From the NCBI RefSeq assembly GCF_900637855.1, contig NZ_LR134440.1, positions 1,550,001-1,614,000 on the forward strand: a stretch of 64,000 bases of DNA, given 5' to 3'. This document shows, piece after piece, positions 1-8,054 of the stretch. Source of the DNA: Neisseria animaloris. GTDB lineage: Bacteria; Pseudomonadota; Gammaproteobacteria; Burkholderiales; Neisseriaceae. The notes below the pieces were generated by a model. That model saw only the letters and a list, made by a program, of their open reading frames with translations, made no database searches and was not told the DNA's origin. Position 1 is the stretch's first letter, and every line of letters begins with the position of its first letter. The translations under genes and the position numbers were made by a program.

Positions 1-123
1 AAACCTCAAGATTGAGAATAAGCGGTGTGTGCACAAAAATGCGCAGCGTATGAAGAGTTTGGAAAGATTTCAGTTTCTTGGTACCTTTGCCTCCGTATTC
101 GGCGACACAGCTTGCAAATCCTG

Positions 124-129
124 TACAAT
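124..129 (+). promoter_or_regulatory. possible -10 box ahead of the YccS-like gene
   Basis: TACAAT lies 30 bp ahead of the chosen start of the YccS-like gene, with only a weak -35 candidate (GCGACA, 16 bp upstream). The rest of positions 1-158 shows no convincing gene; the open frames there overlap the membrane protein in other frames. Confidence 0.25.
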
Positions 130-158
130 TCGCGCTTCAGACACACGAAACACCTGAT

Positions 159-2312
159 ATGAGAACACCTCCCGTTAATCCTAAAGTTATCGCCACGCTG
201 CCGATTTTCGTCAGCGTGTTTATTGCCGCTTCGCTGGTTTGGTATTTCAACGTGCCCAAACTGACGACGCCGTTTGTGCTGGGAGTAATCGCGGGCGGTT
301 TGGTGGATTTGGATAACCGTTTGACAGGCCGTCTGAAAAACATTGTGATTACACTGGTGCTGTTTTCTGTGTCGTCGCTGGGCGCACAGATGACGCATGG
401 TACGGGCTTGCCTTTTATCTTGATGATGACGGCGTTTACTTTCCTGTTTACTTTAACCGGCGCGGTGGGTTTGCGTTACCGCACCTTTGCTTTCGGCACG
501 TTGGCAGTGGCGACTTACACCACGCTGTCGTACACGTCGGAGATACCGTGGTTTGTGAGCCCGTTGATGATTTTGTGCGGCACGCTGCTTTACAGCATGA
601 TGACTTTGTTGCTGCATGTGGTGTTTCCGCACCGACCCGTGCAGGAAAGCGTGGCCGATGCGTATGCCGCTTTAGGCGGTTATTTCGATGCCAAAGCTGC
701 GTTTTTCGATCCTGATGAAGCCGATTGGTTGGAAAGCCGCCAGATTGATTTGGCCATGAAAAACACCGGTGTGATTGATGCGTTCAACCAATGCCGTATT
801 GCGCTGTTTTACCGTATGCGCGGGCAGCACCGCCACCCGCGCACCAACCGCATGCTCCGGTATTATTTCGCCGCGCAGGATATTCACGAGCGCATCAGTT
901 CGGCGCATGTCGATTATCGGGAGTTGGCTGACCGCCTCAAAAACACCGACCTGATTTTCCGCATCAACCGCTTGCTTGAGTTGCAGGGGCAGGCTTGCCG
1001 CGATGTGGCCGAAAGTCTGCGCAGCGGCAAGTCTTACCAATACGGTAAACGGTTGGAGCGAGCCATCCAAGGTTGCCGCCAATCGTTGAAAATTTATGCC
1101 GAAAACCATAACGGTGCGGAAGTCCACACCCTGCAAAGGCTGCTGGAAAATCTGTTCAGCGTCGATTACCAGCTTTCCCATTTGGAGAAAGATGAACATA
1201 ATGCGGCGGGAATGCATTCCGATAAATCCGGCATTGCTGCGATGGAGCGCGGCGGTCTGCGCCATGTATGGAACACGGTACGCAGCCAGATGAATTTCGA
1301 ATCTGCCGTGTTCCGCCATGCCGTGCGCTTATCGATAGTGGTGTTTGCCGCCTGTGCGATTGTCGAAGTGTTCCACCTTGATCTTGGTTACTGGATTCTG
1401 ATGACAGCCCTGTTTGTGTGCCAGCCTAACTATTCCGCTACCAAATCCAGGGTTGTCCAACGTATTGCCGGTACGATACTGGGCGTGGTGGTCGGTTCGT
1501 TGGTGCCGTATTTCACCCCTTCGGTTGAAACCAAACTGTGGATTGTGATTGCCTCTACCACGCTGTTTTTCTTTTTCCGCACCAATAAATACAGCTTTTC
1601 TACTTTTTTCATTACCGTACAGGCGCTGACCAGCCTGTCGCTGGCCGGTATCGACGTATCCGCCGCCTTGTGGCCGCGTTTTACTGATACCGTTATCGGT
1701 ACGGGTATTGCGTGGGCGGCGGTGTCTTATCTGTGGCCCGATTGGCGCTATCTCACCCTCAGCCGCACGGCCGGGCAGTCGGTCAGCCAAAACGGACGTT
1801 ATTTGCGCCATATCCTCGGCCAACTGCAAAACGGCAGCGTCGACGACATGGCTTACCGCAGCGTGCGCCGCCAAGCGCATGAGCGGGCGGCGGCACTCAG
1901 CAGCACGCTTTCCGATATGAGCGGCGAGCCGAAGAAATACGGCGGTAAACTGCAAGACGGTTTCAACCTGCTTAAAACCAGCTATGCTTTAATCGGCTAC
2001 ATTTCCGCGCTCGGAGCCTTCCGCAACCGGATGGTAAAAGATTGTGCGCTCGACTTTACCGAAGGCTTTTTCCAAACGGCCTATCAGATTGCCGATATAT
2101 TGGAAAACATCGCCGTAGAACCGCCGGAGGCTTTTCAGACGGCCTTAAACGAAGTGAAGGACAGTTTGGAAAACCTGCATGAACGGGTGGCCGACGACCG
2201 CCAAAGCAGTATATTGTGGCACCAACTCTGCCTGATTGCCCGCCAGCTTCAACCTTGCTATACCGCATTGCACGGGGCGCAGGAAGAGGCCGATCAGGTG
2301 CAGGCCGTCTGA
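159..2312 (+). CDS. YccS/FUSC-family inner membrane protein
   Basis: Predicted 717-residue polytopic membrane protein. A hydrophobic block covers about residues 10-165, a long soluble central region about 170-385, and a second hydrophobic block about 390-530, followed by a soluble tail: the twin-block layout of the YccS/YhfK branch of the FUSC (fusaric acid resistance-like) superfamily. Its substrate is unknown; an efflux role is inferred from the family only. The frame is open from position 78, but the ATG at 159 (MRTPPVNPK) begins where YccS homology is expected and is preferred. The last codons lie inside an AGGCCGTCTGAA uptake sequence, so the TGA stop is part of the DUS. It stands alone, ending at a DUS-pair terminator facing the convergent ABC ATPase gene. 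Confidence 0.8.
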   Translation: MRTPPVNPKVIATLPIFVSVFIAASLVWYFNVPKLTTPFVLGVIAGGLVDLDNRLTGRLKNIVITLVLFSVSSLGAQMTHGTGLPFILMMTAFTFLFTLTGAVGLRYRTFAFGTLAVATYTTLSYTSEIPWFVSPLMILCGTLLYSMMTLLLHVVFPHRPVQESVADAYAALGGYFDAKAAFFDPDEADWLESRQIDLAMKNTGVIDAFNQCRIALFYRMRGQHRHPRTNRMLRYYFAAQDIHERISSAHVDYRELADRLKNTDLIFRINRLLELQGQACRDVAESLRSGKSYQYGKRLERAIQGCRQSLKIYAENHNGAEVHTLQRLLENLFSVDYQLSHLEKDEHNAAGMHSDKSGIAAMERGGLRHVWNTVRSQMNFESAVFRHAVRLSIVVFAACAIVEVFHLDLGYWILMTALFVCQPNYSATKSRVVQRIAGTILGVVVGSLVPYFTPSVETKLWIVIASTTLFFFFRTNKYSFSTFFITVQALTSLSLAGIDVSAALWPRFTDTVIGTGIAWAAVSYLWPDWRYLTLSRTAGQSVSQNGRYLRHILGQLQNGSVDDMAYRSVRRQAHERAAALSSTLSDMSGEPKKYGGKLQDGFNLLKTSYALIGYISALGAFRNRMVKDCALDFTEGFFQTAYQIADILENIAVEPPEAFQTALNEVKDSLENLHERVADDRQSSILWHQLCLIARQLQPCYTALHGAQEEADQVQAV

Positions 2313-2360
2313 AAAAGCGCAATCCCATCATCCGCCGCATGTTTTATTGCGGAATACGGC

Positions 2361-2396
2361 GAAGAGGCCGTCTGAAAATTTTCAGACGGCCTCTTC
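2361..2396. terminator. DUS inverted-repeat terminator
   Basis: Perfect 36-nt palindrome made of two head-to-head AGGCCGTCTGAA copies with 3 extra paired bases on each side. It separates two convergent genes and can serve both strands. Confidence 0.8.
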
Positions 2397-2414
2397 GATC
2401 GTTATCCGAAGCAG

Positions 2415-3314
2415 CTACTTCGCCCGCATCATCTGCACGAATACGTCTTCCAAATCCGTTTCCGGCAGCGACAAGTGCTTGACTTCCACGCCCGCATATT
2501 TCAGCGTTTGCAGCACAAACGCAAGCTGGTCGTAGTCTTCCAGCTTGAGCAACACCGCATCGTTTTCTTGCGGTACCTGCCATTGTTGCAGATTTTCCGG
2601 CAGCGCACCGCCGAGCAGCAGTTCCACGCGCAGGCCTTTTTCATTGTGCAGCAAATGTTCGGTTTTATCCAAAGCTACCAACTCGCCGTGCTTCAGCATG
2701 GCAATACGGGTACACATACTTTGCGCTTCTTCAAGATAGTGGGTGGTCAGGATAATCGTGTGGCCCTGACGGTTTAAACCGGAAATAAACGTCCATAGAT
2801 TTTGACGCAGCTCCACGTCTACACCGGCAGTCGGCTCATCGAGCACAATCACCGGCGGGCGGTGCACCAACGCCTGTGCCACCATCAAACGCCGTTTCAT
2901 ACCGCCGGAAAGGTTGCGGGTATTGGTGCCGGCTTTGTCGGTCAAGCCCAGATTTTCGATAATTTCATCTATCCAGACATCGTTGTTTTTAATGCCGAAA
3001 TAGCCCGATTGGAATTGCAGCGCTTCGCGCACGGTAAAAAACGGGTCGAACACCAATTCCTGCGGCACCACGCCCAAACTCATGCGCGCGGCGTAGGCAT
3101 CGGCCACCACATCATGCCCCATCACGCTGATGTTGCCCGAGGTCAGCCGGCTCAAGCCCGCCATCGCTGAAATCAAGGTGGTTTTGCCCGCTCCGTTGGG
3201 GCCGAGCAAACCGAAAAATTCGCCTTGTTCTACATTGAAGCTCACATCTTTCAAGGCAGTGAAGCCGTTTTTATAAGTTTTAACGGCATTTTGGATATGG
3301 ATGGCGGCAGACAT
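2415..3314 (-). CDS. ABC transporter ATP-binding protein (YadG-like)
   Basis: 299-residue ABC ATPase of the drug/polysaccharide exporter class. Walker A GPNGAGKT is at residues 38-45, the Q-loop near 85 (PQEL), signature LSGGMKRR at 135-142, Walker B VIVLDEP at 155-161 and an H-loop at TTHYLEEA. A C-terminal extension of about 80 residues is typical of the YadG/CcmA-like group. It should power a dimeric permease in the inner membrane. The likely partner is the YadH-like permease at 5681-6436, which in most genomes sits next to the ATPase; here metG lies between them and the two genes face opposite ways. Substrate unknown. Confidence 0.85.
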   Translation of the reverse strand: MSAAIHIQNAVKTYKNGFTALKDVSFNVEQGEFFGLLGPNGAGKTTLISAMAGLSRLTSGNISVMGHDVVADAYAARMSLGVVPQELVFDPFFTVREALQFQSGYFGIKNNDVWIDEIIENLGLTDKAGTNTRNLSGGMKRRLMVAQALVHRPPVIVLDEPTAGVDVELRQNLWTFISGLNRQGHTIILTTHYLEEAQSMCTRIAMLKHGELVALDKTEHLLHNEKGLRVELLLGGALPENLQQWQVPQENDAVLLKLEDYDQLAFVLQTLKYAGVEVKHLSLPETDLEDVFVQMMRAK

Positions 3315-3430
3315 AGGTTCTTTCGTTTTCAGACGGCCCCATTAGGGAAGAAGGCCGTCTTAAAAAGGCAGGGTTGGAAAAACAGAATTATAAACGCAGA
3401 GTTTGAAAAATACGGCATCTATCTTTGCCT

Positions 3431-3464
3431 GAGGCCGTTTGAAAGATGTTTTTCAGACGGCCTC
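3431..3464. repeat. DUS inverted pair upstream of metG
   Basis: An imperfect copy (AGGCCGTTTGAA) faces a perfect DUS across a short loop, between the divergent ABC ATPase gene and metG. It ends 3 bp before the metG -10 box, so it is an unusual pair placed on the promoter side of a gene. Confidence 0.6.
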
Positions 3465-3467
3465 AGG

Positions 3468-3473
3468 TATAAT
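3468..3473 (+). promoter_or_regulatory. probable metG -10 box
   Basis: Consensus TATAAT 38 bp upstream of the metG start. No good -35 box lies at 16-18 bp because the DUS pair occupies that stretch. Confidence 0.4.
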
Positions 3474-3511
3474 ACAGCCTATTTCTATACTCAAATAAGC
3501 CGAACCTAACC

Positions 3512-5596
3512 ATGACCCAACGCAAAATCCTCGTTACCTCCGCCCTGCCGTATGCCAACGGCAGCATCCACTTAGGCCACATGGTCGAGCACATCCAAAC
3601 CGACATCTGGGTGCGCTTTCAAAAACTGCGCGGCCACGAATGCTATTACTGCTGCGCCGACGACACTCACGGCACGCCCGTGATGCTGGCCGCCCAAAAA
3701 CAAGGCATGAAGCCCGAAGACATGATTGCCAAAGTGCGCGAAGAGCATTTGGCCGACTTTACCGGCTTCCACATCGGTTACGACAACTATTACAGCACCC
3801 ATTCGCCTGAAAACAAACAGCTTTCCGAACAAATCTACCTTGCCCTCAAAGCCAACGGCAAAATCGAAAGCCGTGTGATCGAGCAGTTGTTCGACCCCGA
3901 AAAAAACATGTTCCTGCCCGACCGCTTCGTGAAAGGCGAATGCCCCAAATGCCACGCCAAAGACCAATACGGCGACAACTGCGAATCGTGCGGCACCACC
4001 TACTCGCCCACCGAGCTGATCAACCCCTATTCCGCCGTATCCGGCGCCACCCCCGTGCTGAAAGAATCCGAACACTTCTTCTTCAAACTGGGCGAGTGCG
4101 CCGACTACCTGAAAGAATGGACTTCAGGCAGCACCACGCTTTCAGACGGCCGCATCCAGCCGCACCTGCAACCCGAAGCCCTCAACAAAATGAACGAATG
4201 GCTGGGCGGCGGAGAAAACGGCGAAACCACCCTTTCCGATTGGGACATCAGCCGCGACGCACCTTACTTCGGCTTCGAAATCCCCGGCGCACCCGGCAAA
4301 TACTTCTACGTTTGGCTCGACGCGCCCGTCGGTTACATGGCCTCGTTCAAAAACCTGTGCGACCGCATCGGCCTGAATTTTGACGACTATTTCCGCGCTG
4401 ACAGCGATGCCGAAATGTACCACTTCATCGGCAAAGACATTCTCTACTTCCACGCCCTGTTTTGGCCCGCCATGCTCAAATTCAGCGGCCACCGCGCTCC
4501 CACCGGCGTGTTCGCCCACGGCTTTTTAACCGTCGACGGCCAAAAAATGTCCAAATCGCGCGGCACCTTCATCACCGCCAAATCCTACCTCGACGGCGGC
4601 CTCAACCCCGAATGGATGCGCTACTACATCGCCGCCAAGCTCAACAGCAAAATCGAAGACATCGACTTGAACCTGAACGACTTCATCGCCCGCGTCAACA
4701 GCGATTTGGTCGGCAAATACGTCAACATCGCCGCCCGCGCCTCAGGCTTTATCGCTAAACGCTTTGAAGGCCGTCTGAAAGACGTTTCAGGCAGTGAATT
4801 GGTACAAAAACTCGCCGCCGAGCGCGACAACATCGCCGCCGATTTCGAGCACCGCGAATACGCCAAAGCCCTGCGGGAAATCATGGCGCTGGCCGACGCA
4901 GTGAACGAATACGTCGATGCCAACAAACCGTGGGAATTGGCCAAACAAGAAGGCCAAGACGCGCGCCTGCACGAAGTATGCAGCGAGCTGATCAACGCCT
5001 TCAAAATCCTCACCATCTACCTCGCGCCCGTGCTGCCCAAAGTCGCCGAACGTACCGCCGCTTTCCTCAATCTCGACAGCCTGCGCTGGGCCGATGCCGC
5101 AACCGTGCTGCCCGAAGGCCACGCCATCAACAAATACGAACATTTAATGCAACGAGTGGAGCAAAAACAAGTGGACGATTTAATCGAAGCCAACAAACAA
5201 AGCATTCAGGCAGCCTCAACCGAAGCCGCCCCCGCCGAAACCGACCAATACGCGCCCGTCGCCGAACAAGCGAGTTTCGACGACTTTATGAAAATCGACA
5301 TGCGCGTCGCCAAAGTGCTGAACTGCGAAGCCGTCGAAGGCAGCACCAAACTGCTCAAATTCGACCTCGACTTCGGTTTTGCAAAACGCATCATCTTCTC
5401 AGGCATCGCCGCCAGCTACCCCAACCCCGCCGAACTCAACGGCCGCATGGTCATCGCCGTCGCCAACTTCGCCCCGCGCAAAATGGCCAAATTCGGCGTA
5501 TCCGAAGGCATGATCCTTTCCGCCGCCGCGGCAGACGGTAAATTGAAGCTGCTGGACGTGGATGCAGGCGCGCAGCCGGGGGATAAGGTGGGTTAA
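3512..5596 (+). CDS. metG: methionyl-tRNA synthetase
   Basis: 694 residues; charges tRNA-Met and initiator tRNA with methionine in the cytoplasm. Class I signatures are clear: HLGH at residues 20-23 and KMSKS at 345-349. A zinc knuckle with two CxxC pairs (CPKC...CESC) lies in the connective domain near residues 146-162. The anticodon-binding helical domain follows, and the C-terminal 110 residues (from [11 protein letters not shown]) form the EMAP/Trbp111-type tRNA-binding domain used for dimerisation in long bacterial MetRS. Length matches the dimeric E. coli type. Translation starts at ATG with a poor ribosome binding site. The gene stands between the two halves of an ABC exporter. Confidence 0.98.
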   Translation: MTQRKILVTSALPYANGSIHLGHMVEHIQTDIWVRFQKLRGHECYYCCADDTHGTPVMLAAQKQGMKPEDMIAKVREEHLADFTGFHIGYDNYYSTHSPENKQLSEQIYLALKANGKIESRVIEQLFDPEKNMFLPDRFVKGECPKCHAKDQYGDNCESCGTTYSPTELINPYSAVSGATPVLKESEHFFFKLGECADYLKEWTSGSTTLSDGRIQPHLQPEALNKMNEWLGGGENGETTLSDWDISRDAPYFGFEIPGAPGKYFYVWLDAPVGYMASFKNLCDRIGLNFDDYFRADSDAEMYHFIGKDILYFHALFWPAMLKFSGHRAPTGVFAHGFLTVDGQKMSKSRGTFITAKSYLDGGLNPEWMRYYIAAKLNSKIEDIDLNLNDFIARVNSDLVGKYVNIAARASGFIAKRFEGRLKDVSGSELVQKLAAERDNIAADFEHREYAKALREIMALADAVNEYVDANKPWELAKQEGQDARLHEVCSELINAFKILTIYLAPVLPKVAERTAAFLNLDSLRWADAATVLPEGHAINKYEHLMQRVEQKQVDDLIEANKQSIQAASTEAAPAETDQYAPVAEQASFDDFMKIDMRVAKVLNCEAVEGSTKLLKFDLDFGFAKRIIFSGIAASYPNPAELNGRMVIAVANFAPRKMAKFGVSEGMILSAAAADGKLKLLDVDAGAQPGDKVG

Positions 5597-5619
5597 TCTG
5601 AAAACCGGCAAACCGCAGA

Positions 5620-5647
5620 AGGCTGTCTGATAACTTTCAGACGGCCT
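5620..5647. terminator. imperfect DUS-pair terminator after metG
   Basis: AGGCTGTCTGA and TTCAGACGGCCT form a hairpin 23 bp after the metG stop; the first arm carries one mismatch to the DUS. Confidence 0.55.
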
Positions 5648-5680
5648 GCACATTAAAAACATAAAGAAACCTTGCCAAAA

Positions 5681-6436
5681 ATGATCGGCTTTTACACCCT
5701 TTTTAAAAAAGAAATCCTGCGCTTCTGGAAAGTCGGCCTGCAAACCATTGCCGCACCGATGCTGACGGCACTGCTTTACCAGCTTATTTTTTCGCATGCC
5801 ATCGGCAGGCATGTCGAAGCCTTGCCCGATGTGGCCTACAATGCGTTTCTAATTCCCGGTTTGGCGATGATGAGCATGACTCAGAATGCGTTTGCCAACT
5901 CTTCCAGCAGCCTGATTCAGTCGCGATTGGCGGGCAATCTGGTGTTCATTTTGCTGCCGCCGCTCTCAACCACCGCTTTTTTCTCCGCTTACGTCGGTGC
6001 GGCGGTGGTGCGCGGGTTGTTAGTGGGGGCGGGGGTGATTGCGGTTACTGCGCCGTTCGGTCTGCCCATGCCGCATAATATCGGCTGGATATTGGCATTT
6101 TCGCTGTTGGGCTGCACGATTATGGGAATGTTGGGGCTGCTGGCGGGCATTGTGGCCGAGAAATTCGACCAGCTTGCTATGTTTCAGAATTTTTTGATTA
6201 TGCCGCTCACTTTTTTATCGGGCGTGTTTTATTCGATTAACAGCCTGCCGGCATTTTGGCGCGGTATGAGCGGTTTGAACCCCGTGTTTTATATGATAGA
6301 CGGCTTCCGTTACGGCTTTTTCGGCGTGGGTGATGTGTCTCCGTGGCTGTCGTTTGCCGTGGTCGGCGGCTTTTCGCTGGTGCTGGGCGCGGGCGTGCTG
6401 GCTATATTGAAATCGGGGTGGAAGCTGCGGAACTAG
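5681..6436 (+). CDS. ABC-2 type permease (YadH-like)
   Basis: Membrane protein of about 251 residues with six predicted transmembrane segments, typical of ABC-2 permeases. The conserved late region around NFLIMPLTFLSGVFYSI and the LNPVFYMIDGFRYGFFG stretch are hallmarks of YadH/NodJ-like exporter subunits. It would form the membrane channel for the ATPase encoded at 2415-3314. An in-frame TTG at 5672 could add three residues and has an AAAGAAAC purine stretch before it; the ATG at 5681 fits the family N-terminus better. It is transcribed with metG orientation, so the transporter is encoded by two separate transcripts. Confidence 0.8.
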   Translation: MIGFYTLFKKEILRFWKVGLQTIAAPMLTALLYQLIFSHAIGRHVEALPDVAYNAFLIPGLAMMSMTQNAFANSSSSLIQSRLAGNLVFILLPPLSTTAFFSAYVGAAVVRGLLVGAGVIAVTAPFGLPMPHNIGWILAFSLLGCTIMGMLGLLAGIVAEKFDQLAMFQNFLIMPLTFLSGVFYSINSLPAFWRGMSGLNPVFYMIDGFRYGFFGVGDVSPWLSFAVVGGFSLVLGAGVLAILKSGWKLRN

Positions 6437-6469
6437 GAAATTTTGTTTCGTTATTGCCAGCGCATAGCG

Positions 6470-6533
6470 AAAGGCCGTCTGAAAAACTTTAGCTTCGCAG
6501 AAATTGCGCGGCATTTGTTTTCAGACGGCCTTT
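6470..6533. terminator. DUS-pair terminator
   Basis: AAAGGCCGTCTGAAAA and its complement flank a 32-nt loop between the convergent permease and outer-membrane protein genes. Confidence 0.6.
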
Positions 6534-6565
6534 ATTCACATTAGCCAGAGGCTGTTTCAGAGGGA

Positions 6566-7123
6566 TTATTTAAAGCGGTAACCGATAGTAGCCATGTAGC
6601 TGTTGTTGGTTGCTTTGTTATCACTGCGTTTGTAGCGGGTTTGTTCCCATTCTCCACCTACTTCCACATTAGGCGTAACGGCGTATTTCAAACCTGCGCC
6701 GTAACCCAAGCCGTTCATGTGGCGGTTGGTACCGGCGATAACGTTGTCGAATTTACCGTAGTGGTAACCCACTTTGCCGTAAACCATGGCATCTTGCGCA
6801 AAACGGTAACCTTGCAGATATGACACGGAAGCATCATATTTTTGTTTCACTTTGCCATTGCCGTGGTTGGAAATTTTACGGTTCAACGGTTTCAACGCCA
6901 CTTCCGCACCGCCGATCCAGTTGTTGCCGTATTCAACATTGTAATTACCGCGCACCGACACATCGGCTTTGTGTTTTTCATTCAAGCTTCTGTGTTTCAC
7001 ATCGGTTTTGCTGACACCTACACCCACTTCAACGGCGGGGCCGGTGAAAGTGTCTGAGAATGATTCGGCGGATGCGATGGCGGTAGAACCTAAAATTAAA
7101 ACAGTCAGTAAGGCTTTTTTCAT
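6566..7123 (-). CDS. outer-membrane beta-barrel protein (OMP_b-brl type)
   Basis: 185 residues. A cleavable signal peptide ends at ASA before ESF (about residue 19). The mature part has alternating strands with aromatic girdles and glycine-rich turns, and ends in YMATIGYRFK, as in small eight-stranded porin-like or OmpA-like barrels (PF13505 class). It ends in Lys after the usual C-terminal Phe, so the BAM recognition signal is slightly shifted. The start has a good AGGAGT ribosome binding site. No loop resembles the hypervariable loops of Opa proteins and there is no CTCTT repeat, so it is not an Opa protein. Exact role unknown. Confidence 0.7.
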   Translation of the reverse strand: MKKALLTVLILGSTAIASAESFSDTFTGPAVEVGVGVSKTDVKHRSLNEKHKADVSVRGNYNVEYGNNWIGGAEVALKPLNRKISNHGNGKVKQKYDASVSYLQGYRFAQDAMVYGKVGYHYGKFDNVIAGTNRHMNGLGYGAGLKYAVTPNVEVGGEWEQTRYKRSDNKATNNSYMATIGYRFK

Positions 7124-7183
7124 TGTTTGTACTCCTATCAGGATAAAATCGGAACACGTCAGAATGCGCCTTCCGTGTAATCA

Positions 7184-7212
7184 AGTATCGTGCCGGACAG
7201 ACCTTGCCGCAA
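7184..7212 (-). promoter_or_regulatory. candidate promoter of the outer-membrane protein gene
   Basis: On the minus strand TTGCGG, a 17-bp spacer and GATACT (4 of 6 matches to -10) lie about 60 bp ahead of the start codon. Moderate match only. Confidence 0.25.
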
Positions 7213-7532
7213 CTGCTATGTTGCAGGCATTACATGATTTCGCGTTCGCTTAACATTTGTAATTTAAGAACTTTTTGTAATTATGTATAGCAGGAAACTG
7301 TTTCAGACGGCCTAAATGGAGTAAAAACTCTTTGCCAAAACACTGAAACCGCTGATAAAAAGTATCTGTATCGGAGCATAGACACGAAACAGCCACCTCC
7401 GGTTTGCAGAGTCTCCGAAACATCCTGCCCTGAAAACATAGAATATTTATTTACATTATCAAATGTGGTTTTTTCGGCAATTTTCTGCTGCCTGTTAACA
7501 ACAGTCGCTGTAAACGGAACAGAAAATCAACA
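7213..7532. other. intergenic region between divergent genes
   Basis: AT-rich spacer between the outer-membrane protein gene and the coiled-coil protein gene. It holds one single DUS (TTCAGACGGCCT near 7302-7313) and no open frame with a credible start. Another single DUS lies near 7581-7592. I see no RNA gene here. Confidence 0.5.
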
Positions 7533-7561
7533 TTAAACACTGTACCGTTCGGCTATATAAT
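7533..7561 (+). promoter_or_regulatory. candidate promoter of the coiled-coil protein gene
   Basis: TATAAT at 7556-7561 with TTAAAC 17 bp upstream. The -10 is consensus, the -35 weak. It lies 80 bp before the start codon at 7641. Confidence 0.35.
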
Positions 7562-7640
7562 AAACGAATGCGGAAGACTTTTCAGACGGCCTGGATCGAT
7601 CATCCGCATATACATCCATATAGAAGACTGAAGGAATAAT

Positions 7641-7964
7641 ATGAAAAAACTGATTGTACTAACCTTACTCGCTGTTTCTCCCTTGGCTTTTGCCGATAAC
7701 GCGGCAGACGAATTACTCAGTGCACAGGCGGCCTACCGCGATGCCTTAAAAGCGCAAAGCACGGGCGGCAACCGCATTGCCACGCTGCAATCCGAATTAT
7801 CGGCGGCACAGTCGCGCTTGAAGCAGGCACAAGCCGATGTGGTCGGCTTGCAGGAAAAACTGCATAAAGAAACCGCAGCCCAAGCGCAGGCCGACAATGT
7901 GTTCCAAGCCGCCAGCAAACGTTTGGATGCCGCTTGGAAAGCCGCCCGCACCACATCGAATTAA
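7641..7964 (+). CDS. small periplasmic coiled-coil protein, function unknown
   Basis: 107 residues starting with a signal peptide (cleavage expected after AFA, residue 18). The rest is almost one long amphipathic helix rich in Ala, Gln, Lys and Glu (about residues 22-100) with heptad-like spacing, so it probably forms a coiled coil in the periplasm. There is no lipobox and no enzyme motif. The GGAATAAT stretch before the ATG is a fair ribosome binding site. The stop codon is followed at once by a run of 12 C, and then by a DUS pair. I do not recognise its function. Confidence 0.7.
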   Translation: MKKLIVLTLLAVSPLAFADNAADELLSAQAAYRDALKAQSTGGNRIATLQSELSAAQSRLKQAQADVVGLQEKLHKETAAQAQADNVFQAASKRLDAAWKAARTTSN

Positions 7965-7976
7965 CCCCCCCCCCCC
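7965..7976. repeat. poly-C tract (12 C)
   Basis: Twelve consecutive C directly after the TAA of the coiled-coil gene and 78 bp ahead of the M16-like gene. Homopolymers of this length are slippage-prone in Neisseria. Confidence 0.9.
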
Positions 7977-7985
7977 TTATGCCGC

Positions 7986-8020
7986 AGGCCGTTTGAACAA
8001 AACCGTTTTTCAGACGGCCT
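7986..8020. terminator. DUS-pair terminator
   Basis: AGGCCGTTTGAA (one mismatch) faces TTCAGACGGCCT, followed by TTT; sits between the coiled-coil gene and the M16-like gene. Confidence 0.55.
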
Positions 8021-8054
8021 TTCCCGAAAGCCTCCGCATATTCAGAAAGCACCT

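Noticed and set aside
672..1319. Long antisense frame in the YccS-like gene
   Set aside because: It lies wholly opposite a well-supported membrane protein and shows no family features; GC-rich third positions create such shadows here, in metG, recQ, purB and glmU too.
5205..5216. Simonsiella-dialect uptake sequence (AGGCTGCCTGAA, inverted) in metG
   Set aside because: A single copy inside a coding linker; could be chance. Kept apart from the Eikenella-type copies, which repeat.
6566..7123. Opa adhesin
   Set aside because: No CTCTT repeat in the signal-peptide region and too short; only a small barrel resemblance.
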